From Rhinopomastus cyanomelas (lineage: Eukaryota; Chordata; Aves; Bucerotiformes; Rhinopomastidae), in NCBI GenBank assembly GCA_013400115.1, contig VXBP01000322.1, forward strand, positions 547 through 64,546: a DNA stretch of 64,000 nucleotides, given 5' to 3'. Position 1 is the first letter of the stretch. Each line of letters starts with the position of its first letter. Of this stretch, positions 32,255 through 43,559 are shown piece by piece. The notes below the pieces were generated by a model that saw only the letters and a list, made by a program, of their open reading frames with translations, was not told the origin of the DNA and searched no databases. Position numbers and translations under genes: made by a program.

Positions 32255-32531
32255 CTTTTGTCTCTTCTCACAACTCACAGGTGACAAAACAAGAGGAGAT
32301 GGCCTCAAGTTGTGCCAGAGATCTTCAGGTCAGACTTTAGGAAAAACTTCTTTATTGAAAGGTTCATGAAGCCTTGGAACACGCTGCCCAGAGAGGGGGA
32401 TGAATCTTCATCCTGTGACGTATTTTAAAGTTGTGTAGGTCTGGAGCTTAGGGACAGGGTTTAGTGGTGGCCTTGGGACAGTTGGGTTAAAGGTTGGGCT
32501 CAATGATCTTATAGGTCTTTTCCAACCTAAC
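32255..32531 (+). mobile_element. CR1 type C 3' end
   Basis: Sense: tcacaggtgacaaaacaaga, gatggcctcaagttgtgcc, aggaaaaacttctttattg, ggaacacgctgcccagag, gggtttagtggtgg, ggtcttttccaacctaacac. Directly followed by a type A copy, which may have inserted into its tail. Confidence 0.88.
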
Positions 32532-32535
32532 ACAA

Positions 32536-32945
32536 TCACAGCATCTCCCTTATGAGGAGAGGCTGAGGAAGCTGGGTCTCCTCAGTTTGGAGGAGACTGA
32601 GGGGTGACCTCATTAATGTTGATAAATATGTGAAGGGTGGGTGTGAGGAGGATGGAGCCAGGCTCTGCTCAGTGGCATCTACTGATAGGACAAGGGGTAA
32701 TGGGTGTGAGCTGGAACACAGGAGGTTCCACATCAACATGAGAAGGAACTTCTTCCCAGTGAGGGTGACAGAGCACTGGAACAGGCTGCCCAGGGGGGTT
32801 GTGGAGTCTCCTTCACTGGAGGTGTTTAAAACCTGCCTGGATGTGTTCCTGTGTGACTTGGTCTAGGTGACCCTGCTGTGTCAGGGGGATTGGACTGGAT
32901 GATCTTTCGAGGTCCCTTCCAGTCTCTAGTGCCCTGTGATTCTGT
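32536..32945 (+). mobile_element. CR1 type A 3' end
   Basis: Sense copy from LPYEERLRKLGLL. Six to nine bases are missing at SLEKRR (tttggaggagactgagg). The frame 32630-32866 reads KGGCEEDGARLCSVASTDRTRGNGCELEHRRFHINMRRNFFPVRVTEHWNRLPRGVVESPSLEVFKTCLDVFLCDLV. UTR ends ccagtctctagtgccctgtg. Confidence 0.95.
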
Positions 32946-33928
32946 TAGACATTGAGAAGGAATAAATGAAAATTAATGATGTTGTCCTGCGTGCACACGA
33001 GGCTGGGTTTCATGGAAATGGAGCATTCCTCAGCCCATCCTACCTCAGGGAGAGCTATGTGCCAGCATCACGTCCAAAAGCCAGGGGCAGTAGTTAAGGT
33101 TTTTCAATGTGTGTTTAATCTCATTTCATCCATCATTAATGGGAACTGTGAGACCTCCAGTGACTTTGAAGCCTCCATCAGCACATATCTCCTGATGACA
33201 GGCAAATGCACCTCTGAAGGGAGTCATACACTGGTTATGAGACGTGATGGCAGCTCTAACATACAAGGATGTCACATAGACATAAGAATATCCGCAGCTG
33301 CACGTTACCTCCCCTTGCCCTGGCTGCCTGTGTGTGGCAGGGAGGGTCTCCCAAAGTGGAAGCTTTAGAAGCATTTTCTAGAGAGAGAGACAGACTCAGA
33401 ATATTTAGTACCTGCTGAAGAAAACACTTTGAGGTGGAGGTAAGCACCTAACCTGGACCTTCAATTTGCCCACAGATGGGACCTCTTTGGTCTCAATCTT
33501 GTAGTCAAAGAGGTCCTTGGAGTGTCTGAGGGATGTGGAACTGTGTGGAATGGGTGCTTGCAAGGCACAGGAGATGCCTTGTGCTCACCTCAGGAAACTG
33601 CTGGCAGCACAAACAGATTTGTCACAATTTGTGGTATCGGTGATAGCAACGGGACATGAGACTTTCAGGTTTTACATCTCAGCTTCACATCAACACCTTG
33701 CTGATAGCTCACTGCTCATGAAGCTGCTGGTTCAGTTCCAGGTTGGGGGATCTTCTCACCTATTTTTAGTTACCTACAGACCTAACATACGGTACAAGCT
33801 CGTCTTTCGCCTTCTCCTCAGAAACAGTGACTGGTGAGTTACCCCATCCTGTCCTGGAGGACTCCTGGGCTGGGTGGGAATGTCACCCTGGGGACAGCAG
33901 TGCTCATTTGAGGCAGCTGCTCAAATTT
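32946..33928. other. no recognised gene or repeat
   Basis: About 1 kb with frames of up to 130 codons (32976-33368, 33517-33837). None has a recognisable domain or supporting splice structure. Confidence 0.45.
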
Positions 33929-34167
33929 AGAGTGGATGTGAAGAACTTCCTCCTCACATCCACTCTCAATCTACCCATCTCCAGCTTTGCTCCATTCCCC
34001 CTAGTCCTGTTGCTACCTGACATCCTAAACAGCCTCTCCCCAGCCTTTTTGTAGCCCCCTTCAGATACTGGAAGGCCACAGTAAGGTCACCTGGGAGCCT
34101 CCTCTTCTCCAGACTCAACAGCCCCAACTCTCTCAGTCTGGCCTCATAGCAGAGGTGCTCCAGTCCA
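33929..34167 (-). mobile_element. CR1 type B fragment without 3' end, fold-back junction
   Basis: Antisense type B RT tail (reverse frame GLEHLCYEARLRELGLLSLEKRRLPGDLTVAFQYLKGATKRLGRGCLG) ending at the tccactct region. The first 13 bases (33929-33941, agagtggatgtga) are the exact reverse complement of 33954-33966 (tcacatccactct), with 12 bases between. The 3' UTR is absent. Confidence 0.9.
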
Positions 34168-35451
34168 AGCAGAAAAAGAAATGTACTGAGCATCATGTGA
34201 CCTTTAGAAGCCTTGTTTCCCTCAGCAGGTCACTCCAGACCTGCTACTGGTTAGTAGGTCCTTGTATAGGAAACTATAATGTGTGCAGCACGTGGGCCCT
34301 GAGTTTGAGACTAGGTGCACCCCAAAGCGTCGGCATTGCCGCACAGCTTCAACCTCCACCCTTACACAAGCGACGCTTGGCCTCTTCTCTTTGCTCTGTG
34401 CACTGTCCTGCTGCTCTTCCAGGGCCATATGGCCTCTGCCTTCCTACAGCCCTTGGGGAACAAGATACAAACCCAAACCGAAGCCAAACCAGCCCCAGTC
34501 AGATCTATCATCCTGGGGATATAAAGGAATACGCTGGCGACTTGTTATTCCACGCAGGGTGCCCATTGCTTTTGTTGACTTCAAGGCTGCAGTCACTCAC
34601 AGAGAACAGGATGACAGTATTTACACTGGGATTTCAAGGAAGACTGCTCTTATAAATTAGTCAAAGGCGTGAGTCATCCCAGAGCAGGGGCTGATGCAGG
34701 AGACGCAGCTCCCAGCCCAGCCCAGCGCCCGAGCATCTGTCCGAAGCGCCGCGCGCCGTCGTTAGCGCGTTATTCTCGGGAGCTGGGCAGGCTGGGGGTT
34801 GCAAATAGGTGCTGTTGTTACACCAGGAGTAATTCTTAGGTTTTATTGATACCAAATAAAGAGTGTGCTAGCCTGGGAGCAGACAGGCAGAGAGACTGTG
34901 CGTGGGGAGGTAGCAGTTCCACCCCAACACGGGGAGTGGAACTGGCCAAATCCCCTTAAATTACTTTTTTCCAATAAATGTCAGGTTTGGGAAGGAGGAC
35001 CATCTGAGCGGTTTAATAATTAATAAGAGTGTATTAATCCTGCTGTACAGCCTGACACACCACCTATGAATAAATCCCCCAGATAATACATTTGTGGATC
35101 ATCATCATATCTTCTTCTTCCCACTTTACTTCACTGAGTTGTTTTTTTTAAATTTCAGACTAGTCCTAATTGCCCCAGGATTTGCCCAGAAATCAAACGC
35201 TTGAGGGAAAGGGGATGAGCACGTGGACCTCAGGCCCTTGTCTGTTCAGGAGCAGAGGTAGCGTTTGCAGTGATTAGGGCTCCTGGCGATGAGGGAACGT
35301 GGCCGGTGAGCGGCAGAGATTAGGTGCTGCTGCAGGACTCCACGAAAGACAGACTAATACGGGTGCTGGGTGCCAGCTGGGAATTACTGTGGGTGTCAAT
35401 TAACCTCAGAGCTCACAGGGTTTATTAGGTGGAATTATTTAACCCAAAGAT
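34168..35451. other. no recognised gene; CpG cluster near 34725-34785
   Basis: Overlapping frames at 34155-34660 have no recognised domain. About a dozen CpG lie in 60 bases near 34725-34785 (gaagcgccgcgcgccgtcgt, tagcgcg), too short for a CpG island. 34960-35170 is AT-rich and repeat-free and might be conserved non-coding DNA. Confidence 0.45.
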
Positions 35452-35554
35452 GAAGCAAAGAGAGAAAGAGAGAAAAGGGGGGAAGGAGGGCAGGAAGGAG
35501 GGAAGGAGGGAAGGAGGGAAGGAGGGAAGGAAGGAAGGAAGGAAGGAAGGAANA

Positions 35555-35590
<36 letters not shown>

Positions 35591-35596
35591 AAAAGG
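35452..35596. repeat. polypurine tract (ggaa)n then (gaaa)n, with an N
   Basis: Purines only for ~140 bases, apart from one C at 35491 and an undetermined base at 35553. It starts as mixed agag, becomes gaaggagg-type repeats, then (ggaa) to 35552, then (gaaa) to ~35591. The N falls exactly where one repeat changes into the other, so the true length may be wrong. Pure polypurine tracts can form triplex DNA. Confidence 0.97.
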
Positions 35597-36910
35597 CATC
35601 ATTACACAGCACAGCCTTGCACAGAGTTTAGGCAGTGAACCAAGTTCCAGAACAATTTAATTTGTTAGGAACCTAAATTGTGCTGGATTATCAAATCAAG
35701 AGGAATAGAGGGAGGCAATGCATTTTATTTGCGGTGCCCAGAAAGTACTAAGTGTGTTATTCCATTCATGCCGTGTCTCAGCCTGAGTTACGAAGAGGAG
35801 GGGATGTTTCCTCTGCAGGGTAATTTTCCATGTTTTATCCGTTTTCCAGAGCTGTCAAACAGTTGTCATGAAGGAAAAAACGTTGATAGCTTATCACTGA
35901 AGCTTGAAACCTGTTCAATGTGAATATAAAACAGAGCGCTCCATAGAGTCCCAATACAATGGGAAGAAGCTTAACTGTTTGAAGTCCGCCTCTGTGGAGA
36001 TTATGCACCAGCAGGAAGGGACAATAGGAGAGTTTTGCCTTGGGAAAAGAGAGACTGACAGGTCTGCATGTTTTTCCACAATCAATATTGGAGACAGAGC
36101 TCTCCTTTCGTGGCGGGGCTCAATTAAAGGAAAAGAAAGACCACGCGAGAGTTCGGGGGGATTCCCCCAAGAGTTCAAATCCTTCCCAGGAGGAGGGGGT
36201 GGGATGGTGGTGGTTTTTTTTCCAAGATGAGCTTGCATGAAAAATTCATGCTGTGGATGGATACACTCATACAAAAAGAAATTTGATAAATAAATAATTG
36301 TCACTGAGTCCTCACTGCCTCGCGCAGCACTTGCACAGCCGCATCGACCGCTCCAGTTTGCAAAGCCAGCCCCTGTCAGTGTAAACACGTGTAAAATGAA
36401 ATCACCCAGGAAAACAAAGCGAGTCAGAAGGTCACACACGCTAACTGAAGCAAGAGTTCATGCTAACATCCCTCACAACACCCAGGAAACAGGAGACGTG
36501 CGGCCAAGGAGCTGGTACAGGGGCGAACACAAAGAGACAGACAAAACACAGCGTGAAAACGGGTGATAAGCAGAGATTTGCAGCCATCAGGAAGGAGAGA
36601 AGAGGAGGCAGCTGCAAAGACAGGAGGCCGGAACAGATAGACGAGTTGGGCTGGAAATACATAGAGTTGTGATAATGACTGTGAAAGAGATTACATGAAG
36701 CTGCAATTAGCCAGCCCTACTCGACTGCTATTCAGTCACACTTGCGCGTCTCTCCTCCATCCTCCCGGTTCTGAATGCATGGGGAAGGCAGTTTTATCTT
36801 CGCTGGAGAAGAGTTGTGTACACACCACGAAGTGCCAACAGGTTTTATGGGCTTTGCATCTCCAGGGCTGGAGAAACGCAAGAGGACAGGGTCTCTGGCA
36901 ACGTGCCACC
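35597..36910. other. no recognised gene or repeat
   Basis: Repeat-free stretch of ~1.3 kb. The longest frame is a reverse one of 174 codons (36439-35915) that overlaps forward frames and shows no known domain; I do not call it. Confidence 0.45.
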
Positions 36911-37702
36911 ACCTAGTGCCCCATCCAGCCTGGCCTTAAACACCTCCAGGGATGGGGCCCCAACCACCTCCCTGGGCAACCCATTCCAGGCTCTCACCAC
37001 TCTCACGGTGAAGAACTTCCTCATCACATCCACTCTAAACCTACCCATCTCCAGCTTTGCTCCATTCCCCCTAGTCCTGTCGCTACCTGACATCCTAAAA
37101 AGCCCCTCCCCAGCCTTTTTGTAGCCCCCTTCAGATACTGGAAGGCCACAATAGGGTCACCTGGGAGCCTCCTCTTCTCCAGACTGAACAGCCCCAACTC
37201 TCTCAGTCTGGCCTCATAGCAGAGGTGCTCCAGCCCTCTGATCATCCTCGTGGCCCTCCTCTGCACTCGCTCCAGCACGTTCACGTCTTTCTTTTAATAA
37301 GGGCTCCAGAACTGGATGCAGTGCTCCAGGTGGGGTCTCACCAGAGTGGAGTAGAGGGGGAGAATCACCTCCCTCAACCTGCTGGCCACACTTCTCCTGA
37401 TGCAGCCCAGGGTCCTGTTTGCCTTCGGGGCCACAAGTGCACACTGCTGGCTCATGTTGAGCTTTTGGTCCACAAGCACCCCCAAGTCCCTCTCCTCAGG
37501 GCTACTCTCCAGCCAGTCACTGCCCAGCCTGTATGTGCCTAGCATTGCCTCAACCCAGGTGCAGGACCTTACACTTGGTCTTGCTGAACCCCATCACGTT
37601 GGCTTGTGCCCACGTCTCCAGCCTGTCCAGGTCCCTCTGGATGGCATCCCTGCTCTCCAGCGTGTCTGCTGCACCACACAGCTTGGTGTCATCAGCACCA
37701 GA
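36911..37702 (-). mobile_element. CR1 type B copy reaching the RT active-site region
   Basis: Antisense copy of ~790 bases. Reading the reverse strand 5' to 3': GADDTKLCGAADTLESRDAIQRDLDRLETWAQANVMGFSKTKCKVLHLG (37694-37550; the ADD resembles the catalytic F/Y-x-D-D of CR1 RT with the aromatic residue lost at the truncation point), then LGSDWLESSPEERDLGVLVDQKLNMSQQCALVAPKANRTLGCIRRSVASRLREVILPLYSTLVRPHLEHCIQFWSPY in another frame, then VQRRATRMIRGLEHLCYEARLRELGLFSLEKRRL and SGSDRTRGNGAKLEMGRFRVDVMRKFFTVRVVRAWNGLPREVVGAPSLEVFKARLD. At least two frameshifts separate them. The 3' UTR is missing beyond the last RT codons. Confidence 0.95.
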
Positions 37703-38723
37703 ACAGAATGAGTGCGACACTGCCCATCCTTCACACTCGCGACGTTTTTCTCCAGCCAGCTCCATGTCTTTGGTTCCTCTCCGTTCTGCTCATCTTTCTT
37801 CTGCCTTCATCTTTCGTCCAGTTCTTCTTGGTTGTTTAATCACATCATCATCTTTCTTCAGCCAGTTCTTCCTTCGCACACCTGCAGCTCTCCATGTGTG
37901 ATCCCGGAGACACCTCTGCACCCTTCTGCACCTGCTGGTCCAGCCCCTTACTCCTGCCCCTGCTCCTGCCTGCACCAGCAGAAACGTTTCGGTGTGTTTT
38001 GCTCACCATCCCTCTCTTCACAGCCGTTTTCTTTGTTCATGAGATTTTGCCTGTGCCAAGGAAAGCCCTAGAACACAAGGCTGAAGCAGCTTTTTCTTCC
38101 TCTTCTTTTCCCTGACTCCAAAGAGGTCTCAGTGAGGCTTGCTCTGGGCACTCCCCTTGAACTACTCCCCAGTGACACTGAGCTTGGCTTCCAAAGCAAG
38201 GGAAGTAGACATGAGGAAAGGATCTTCCTCCTCTCCCCTGAAACAGGAATCTTCTCAGAAATGTTCTTTTTCACTGTTTTTTTTTATTTTAAAGACAGAA
38301 TAAACTTCCCTTCAGCCTGTGGTGCCACAGAAGCCCATGCTCTGGGTTGACTAATGACCCCTCCACTGAGGGGGGTATCACCAATGTGTGTAGTCATTTC
38401 CAAAGAGTCATTTAAAGGCTGATGGTTGTGTTCAGCATTAGGATGTGTTTGAACTGCATCACCTTATCCCTAACTGTGGCACTGGCCACACTACGTGGAG
38501 GTCACCAAAGAGCCCCTCTGGGGTGGGAGCTAGTGAGCAGGAAAGCCACACGGGTGAAGATGAGTTTTGGCAAGGAGTGCTTGAGCGCACAGCTGGATTT
38601 GTGTGAACTGCCCAGGGTTCATAGATCCATAAAAATCCAGCCTTGTGGCACGAGGAAGAAACTCATGTGTCGGTGTGTTTTTTTAAGGTCCTGTCCAAAA
38701 GACCTTACTACAAGAAAACCTAT
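37703..38723. other. no recognised gene or repeat
   Basis: Pyrimidine-rich in 37720-38110. Frames of ~120 codons there reflect the skewed composition rather than a domain. A T-run lies at 38275-38285. Confidence 0.5.
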
Positions 38724-38834
38724 TTAATCTGCCTTAGAGGGATGAAGGGCTGAGTCAACCCTGCTAAGATTTGAACCCATCACTCCAGGGAGCCTAATTA
38801 TTGCAGATGTGGTGCCTAGACCACTAAACCCTTC
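38724..38834 (-). mobile_element. tRNA-derived SINE relic (amniote MIR-like)
   Basis: On the reverse strand, a box-A-like tagtggtctagg (38826-38815) is followed ~40 bases later by a box-B-like ggttcaaatct (38777-38767), then by gcagggttgactcagccctt and catccctctaagg. That order resembles the tRNA-like head and following core of ancient MIR-type SINEs of amniotes, from memory of the family. Without an intact acceptor stem it is not a working tRNA. It is the only SINE-like element I see here. Confidence 0.6.
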
Positions 38835-39989
38835 CCTCCTGCTCTAATCAACTCTCAAAGAGTCCCTTTTGATCCTAGAAGGTTACACAGCACCTGTGAT
38901 AAAGGCAAAGTATTTAACAAAGCCTCTGTAAGTGGAGTGTGTCATTATTCATATTACAGCAGGCTTAAAAGAGACAGGCAAGGATGGGGGTATTGTGCTG
39001 GGACAAAGACGACGTTAGGAGCGCTCTGAAAGGCTTCTCCGCTCCAGCCTCTCTTCCATCGACACAATGGAACCACGGAGCCAAACCGCGCTCGCTACTG
39101 CCACGCTGCACCTCTTCACCACCGCGCTGCACCTCCAGCCACACGCTGGCTGGAAGTAGACTCCATCTCACGCAGCCTTGGCTGCAGGCTTGTCCTTCTC
39201 CGCACCTGCGCCAAGCGTCTCCAGGAGCCACGCAGCTCCTGGAGCTGGGTTAGTGCCCACGCGTCCGTGCTGCCGGAGCGCAGAAGGCTCGGCGTGCGGG
39301 CGTTGGGAGGATGATGAGGACGGCATAGGTGGTTGCCCAGCTGACAGAATACCTGCACCAGGAGTGGCTAACGACAGCTCCTCGAGTGTCTCTGCTTGCC
39401 CCGAGGTGTTGGTGGCTGATGAGACTCTCTTGTCTTGCTATAACAAGGCTCCTGACTGGAGATGGAAGGAACAGCAGGGCTGGAGAGCAAAAGGAAGCCA
39501 TTGCTTTCCAAACTCTGAGCTTTAAAGACAGTGGTCCTCCTCAGAGGTAACACTGCAGCTAATAACTTCACCTCTTACAGGGGCTTTTTCCACTCCCTCT
39601 CTCCTTCCATCACCTGAAGGGGAGGCACCGCCGTGCAGATAGACCAGATCTGAGATGCTAATGGACCGGCAGTGTTTGCAGTGCAGTGAACAGTTTCTGC
39701 TGGAGGGCTGGTTGGCAGGATACAGTCCTGCAGTCATTGAATCATTGCACTGAATCACAGCCATGCTGGCAGGATCCCATCCCGAGGAAGTTCGCAGAGC
39801 TGTCAAACACCTGCTGTTGCCATTGAATGATATTATGCAAGATCTGAAATTCTATTTATCCAGATCCCTATTTGATTTCTTCCTTCCTTTTTTTTTTCCT
39901 TTCTCCAGTCTCCAGAGTCTCAAAAGACTGCAGTAAAACTTATTGCCAAGAGCAGCCCTTGAAAGTCTTGGTTGTACAGTGTGGTGGGA
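38835..39989. other. no recognised gene or repeat
   Basis: Frames at 38965-39571 overlap on both strands. Short internal repetition (cgctgcacctc twice near 39100-39135). CpG content is somewhat raised at 39000-39310. No domain recognised. Confidence 0.45.
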
Positions 39990-40220
39990 CAAAGCACTGC
40001 TGAAGAGGCACTACTTGCTGGGAGATGAATGGATTTGGAGCAGTCCTGAGGGGAAAAACTTGGGGGTGTTAGTAGATGAGAAGCTCAACACGAGCTGGCA
40101 ATGCATGAGGGCAGCCCAGGACAACCCTATCCTAGATTGCACGAAAGGAGTGTCACCAGCAGGTCAAAGGGAGGTGATTGTCCCCCTCAAAACTGCTCTT
40201 GTCAGACCTCACCTGCAGTA
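39990..40220 (+). mobile_element. CR1 type C, 5' portion of an interrupted copy
   Basis: Sense older CR1. The frame 39943-40227 reads LLGDEWIWSSPEGKNLGVLVDEKLNTSWQCMRAAQDNPILDCTKGVSPAGQREVIVPLKTALVRPHLQY, matching the stretch between the RT palm and the HLPYEER region. It breaks at cacctgcagta and continues at 40618. Confidence 0.85.
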
Positions 40221-40617
40221 TCATTGAATCATCAGAGATTGGAAGGGACCTCAAAAGATCATCTACTCCAATCCTCATGACACAGCAGGATCAACTAGAC
40301 CAAGTCACACATCCAGGTGGGTTATAAATATCTCCACAGAAGGAGACTCCACAACCTCTCTGGGAAGCCCCTCCCAGTCCCTGTCACCCTCACTGGGAAG
40401 AAGTTCCTTCTCACACTGATGTGGAACCTCCTCTGTTCCAGCTGACACCCACTGCCCCCGTCCTATCACTAGATGCCACTGAGCAGAGCCTGGCTCCATC
40501 CTCCTGACACCCACCCCTCACATATTTATAAACATTAATGAGGTCACCTCTCAGTCTTTGTTTCTCCAAGCTAAAGAGACCCAGCTCCTTCAGCCTCTCC
40601 TCATAAGGGAGGAACTC
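40221..40617 (-). mobile_element. CR1 type A copy nested in a type C copy
   Basis: Antisense copy from tcattgaatcatcagagatt to cctcctcataagggaggaac (~400 bases), covering UTR, VVESPS, NMRRNFF-equivalent, GGCQEDGARL and LSLEKRR regions. It sits between two consecutive parts of a sense type C copy. The dinucleotide ta is present on both sides of the insertion. Confidence 0.94.
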
Positions 40618-41000
40618 TACTGGTGCCCAGTTCTGGAGTCTCTAATACAGGAAGAACACGAAACTGTTGGAGCAAGTTCAGAGGGATGATCAGAGTGCAG
40701 GAACACCTCTCCTATGAGGACAGGCTGAGGGAATTGGGACTCTTCAACCTAGAGAAGAGAAGGCTCTGGGAGTATCTTACAAGAGCTTTCCAGTACCTGA
40801 AGGGGGCTGCAAGAAAGCTGCAGAGGGACTCTTTTTGCAATGGACTCTAGTGATAGGACAAGGGAAGATAGCTTCAAGATAAGATTTAGAGAGGATGTTA
40901 GGAAGAAATTCCTCCCTGTGAGGGTGCTGAGGCACTGGAACAGTTTGCCCAGGGAGGTAGTGGCTGCTCCATCCTTGCAAGTGTTCAAGGCCTTGAGTAG
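40618..41000 (+). mobile_element. CR1 type C, 3' portion of the interrupted copy
   Basis: Resumes at tactggtgcccagttctgg and reads FRGMIRVQEHLSYEDRLRELGLFNLEKRRLWEYLTRAFQYLKGAARKLQRDSF, then (frame change) RFREDVRKKFLPVRVLRHWNSLPREVVAAPSLQVFKALS. The usual UTR is not seen after 41000. Confidence 0.88.
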
Positions 41001-41120
41001 TTCACACCTTAAGAAACCATCCTGAGCTCCAGTCTGCCTCTTTGGCTTTACTGCCAGCCCAGCTGCTATCAGGCACATCCTGCTCCAGGGTAGCCCCAGC
41101 CCTCCTGACTACATCATGAC

Positions 41121-41260
41121 CACATCTCCTTCACTGGAGACGTTTAAGACCCACCTGGATGTGGTCCTGTGTGACTTGCTCTAGGTGATCCTGCTGTAGC
41201 AGGGGCATTGGACTAGATGATCTTTCGAGGTCCCTTCCAATCCCTAATGACTCTATGATC
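41121..41260 (+). mobile_element. CR1 type A 3' end, short
   Basis: Sense, starting in the last RT codons (atctccttcactggagacg) and ending cccttccaatccctaatg with gactctatgat. Confidence 0.92.
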
Positions 41261-42109
41261 TGTTCCTTCTCTTAAATTCCATGGATCTGCCCTCCCCTTT
41301 CCTGCAATCCTCTAATTTTGGACACTCTGCTCTGCAAACACTATTCATTGGCTGGCTCTGTCCTTCACCAATGACTCTGCTCTTTGCACAAGTGAGGTCT
41401 CTTCCTGTCCAAACTAAACTGTCAGGTCAGTGAGGACTTCATCAGCTGTCAACAAGTCAGGCCAGTCTGCAGCACAGCTCTTGCTATCAAGGTCCAGCCT
41501 TTCCGGCTCATTCTTTCTTGATAACATGTTGCACCCATCTCTCTTCTGACCTTCTCTGTGGCCTCTCACATCCAGCCCCTGACTTAAAGCCTCACTTTTT
41601 TTAAAGATAAAAATAGTAAATCCAGACTTGCTTATCCAGTTACACAAATAACCCTCAACCCAGAGCTCCTTTGCCTCTCGCTGCATCCTTTTCTTCAGAG
41701 CTAACACAATCTTTGCTCTTCAGCGCGCTCCAGATCATCACCGCAAAGATCGTCTTCACAGTCTGCGTGCCCATGTCAGCTCTCATGGCCAATCCCTCCA
41801 CTGGCTGCCCTTTCTCTTGTGTGAGTATCATCTTTGTCTCAGCACTTAAAAGGTGATTTCTGTCCCTTGTTTGCCCAAGATCCCAGTCTCTGCTGCTCCC
41901 TTTGAATCTCAGACATGCCCCTTTAGTTTCATACCATGTTCTTCTCCATGATACCCCTTTGAGCTTCAAACAGTGCCTACCCAAAGAGGTGTAAGAACCA
42001 CCTCATTGTTCTCCTTGAAACCCTTCCACTGTACTCACCACATACAGGACAGTTACAAAGAATCCTTAATAATCAGGCTGCCAACAAGTTCTTCGGGATG
42101 ACCAAGAGA
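41261..42109. other. no recognised gene or repeat
   Basis: Single-copy-looking sequence. The reverse frames 41984-41655 and 41707-41414 carry no recognised domain. Confidence 0.5.
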
Positions 42110-42560
42110 GCAGAGGAGGGCAAGGAAGCTGGTGAAGGGCCTGGAGAACAAATCTTATAGAGGAGAGATGGAGAGAGTTGGGGCTGTTAAGTTTGGGGAA
42201 GAGGAGGCTAAGGAGAGACCTCATCGCTCTCTACAACTATCTGAAAGGACATTGTAGAGACGTTGCTGCTGGTCTCTTCTTACAGGTCATTGGTGACAGA
42301 ACCAGGGGGAAGGGCTTCAAGCTTCAACAGGGGAGGGTTAGACTGGACATCAGGAAGAAATTCTTCCTGGAGAGAGTGGTCAGGCACTGGAATGGGCTGC
42401 CCAGGGTGGTGGTTGAGTCTCCATCCCTGGATGTGTTTAAAAGCCACTTATATGTGGTGTTGGGGGATCTGTTTTAGGGGTGAACTTGTAGACTAGGGTT
42501 GATCGTTGGTGATCCCCTCAGTGATCCCAAGGGTCTTTTCCAACCTGAATGATTCTGATT
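42110..42560 (+). mobile_element. CR1 type C copy
   Basis: Sense. The frame 42178-42477 reads MGLLSLGKRRLRRDLIALYNYLKGHCRDVAAGLFLQVIGDRTRGKGFKLQQGRVRLDIRKKFFLERVVRHWNGLPRVVVESPSLDVFKSHLYVVLGDLF. UTR shows gggtgaacttgtagactagg and ends ggtcttttccaacctgaatg. The same type as the 3' part at 23495-23712. Confidence 0.92.
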
Positions 42561-43559
42561 CCTCCAGCTGTTCACTTTCCCCTGACTTCCTCTCACAACA
42601 TCTCTTCAGTAGGTTGTGACACAGTGTGATTCAACAACAACAGTATTTTCAGAGGCATCTTTAAAAGAAATAAACAAGAAACCAACCAACAAACCAAAGC
42701 AACGAGCTACCCACAGCTCTACAGGTGTGATGTAGGAGGGTGAGGACGCATGTGACTCAACCTGCAACCAGTACACTCTGGAATACCTGAGGGTCACCTG
42801 CTGGGGTGTCAGCAACTGGGGTGCTAGCAATGCAGAACGGTGCCCAACTTGCTCTTCCAGACACGTGTAGAGCCTGTGGCAGGGCGAGGGCTTGGACCCA
42901 TCACATTAGTTGGTGCCAAGCACTCGGGCGTTAATCAGCTTCAAACTTGCTGCAGTGTCTTCAAGCTGGTAGATGCTGTTCACTTCCAAACCAAGAGCCT
43001 GGGAACAATGGCTTTTAACACCAGGAAACAAGATGGTAATTAACATGACCTGTCTATCACCCAGATTATTAAACTGCATTAGAACTGTTTTGTTGCTGAA
43101 GATTAATTATGTAAATCTTGACAGGAGCCTCACACAGCTGAAGGAAATATTAATGTTTGTCCACCAGCTCTGATTTCTTCTCTCAGCTACATCCTAAAGG
43201 CTGTTGGAGTTCTCGCCTGCTGTCAGAGCCACACAGCTGCCATTAACACTAGTCACAGTGCTTTGTGCTGCAAGTAGCCAACATCCCTGCCTGGTTGACT
43301 ACAGCTTGTGGTAGTGTTTCAGGCTAACACGGTGGATCTACAGCCGAGGCGAGTCAGGAACTGCAGCTCTGGCTGAGGTCACATCAACTACAACCTGCTC
43401 TTCATTCTGTGACCACAGGTTGCCAGCTCATCACTGGAAAATATTGTTTAGTGAAGAATGGAAGACCCTGAATCTTCAAGGCCATTGCAACATCATGAGG
43501 GGTTTTTGGGCTACTTTGCCATTTAGAAAGAGAACTTTAAAGTCTAACATGAACTTCTT
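42561..43559. other. no recognised gene or repeat
   Basis: Single-copy-looking sequence, AT-richer around 43000-43150. Confidence 0.5.

Noticed and set aside
31813..32340. 175-codon frame with a repetitive protein
   Set aside because: Created by a 25-bp minisatellite that has no stop in any forward phase; the neighbouring frames are open too.
35915..36439. 174-codon reverse frame
   Set aside because: No known domain, overlapped by forward frames, and low-complexity residues from a G/T-rich stretch.
38724..38834. Functional tRNA gene
   Set aside because: Box A- and B-like motifs exist, but no acceptor stem or cloverleaf closes, and the sequence beyond resembles a SINE body.
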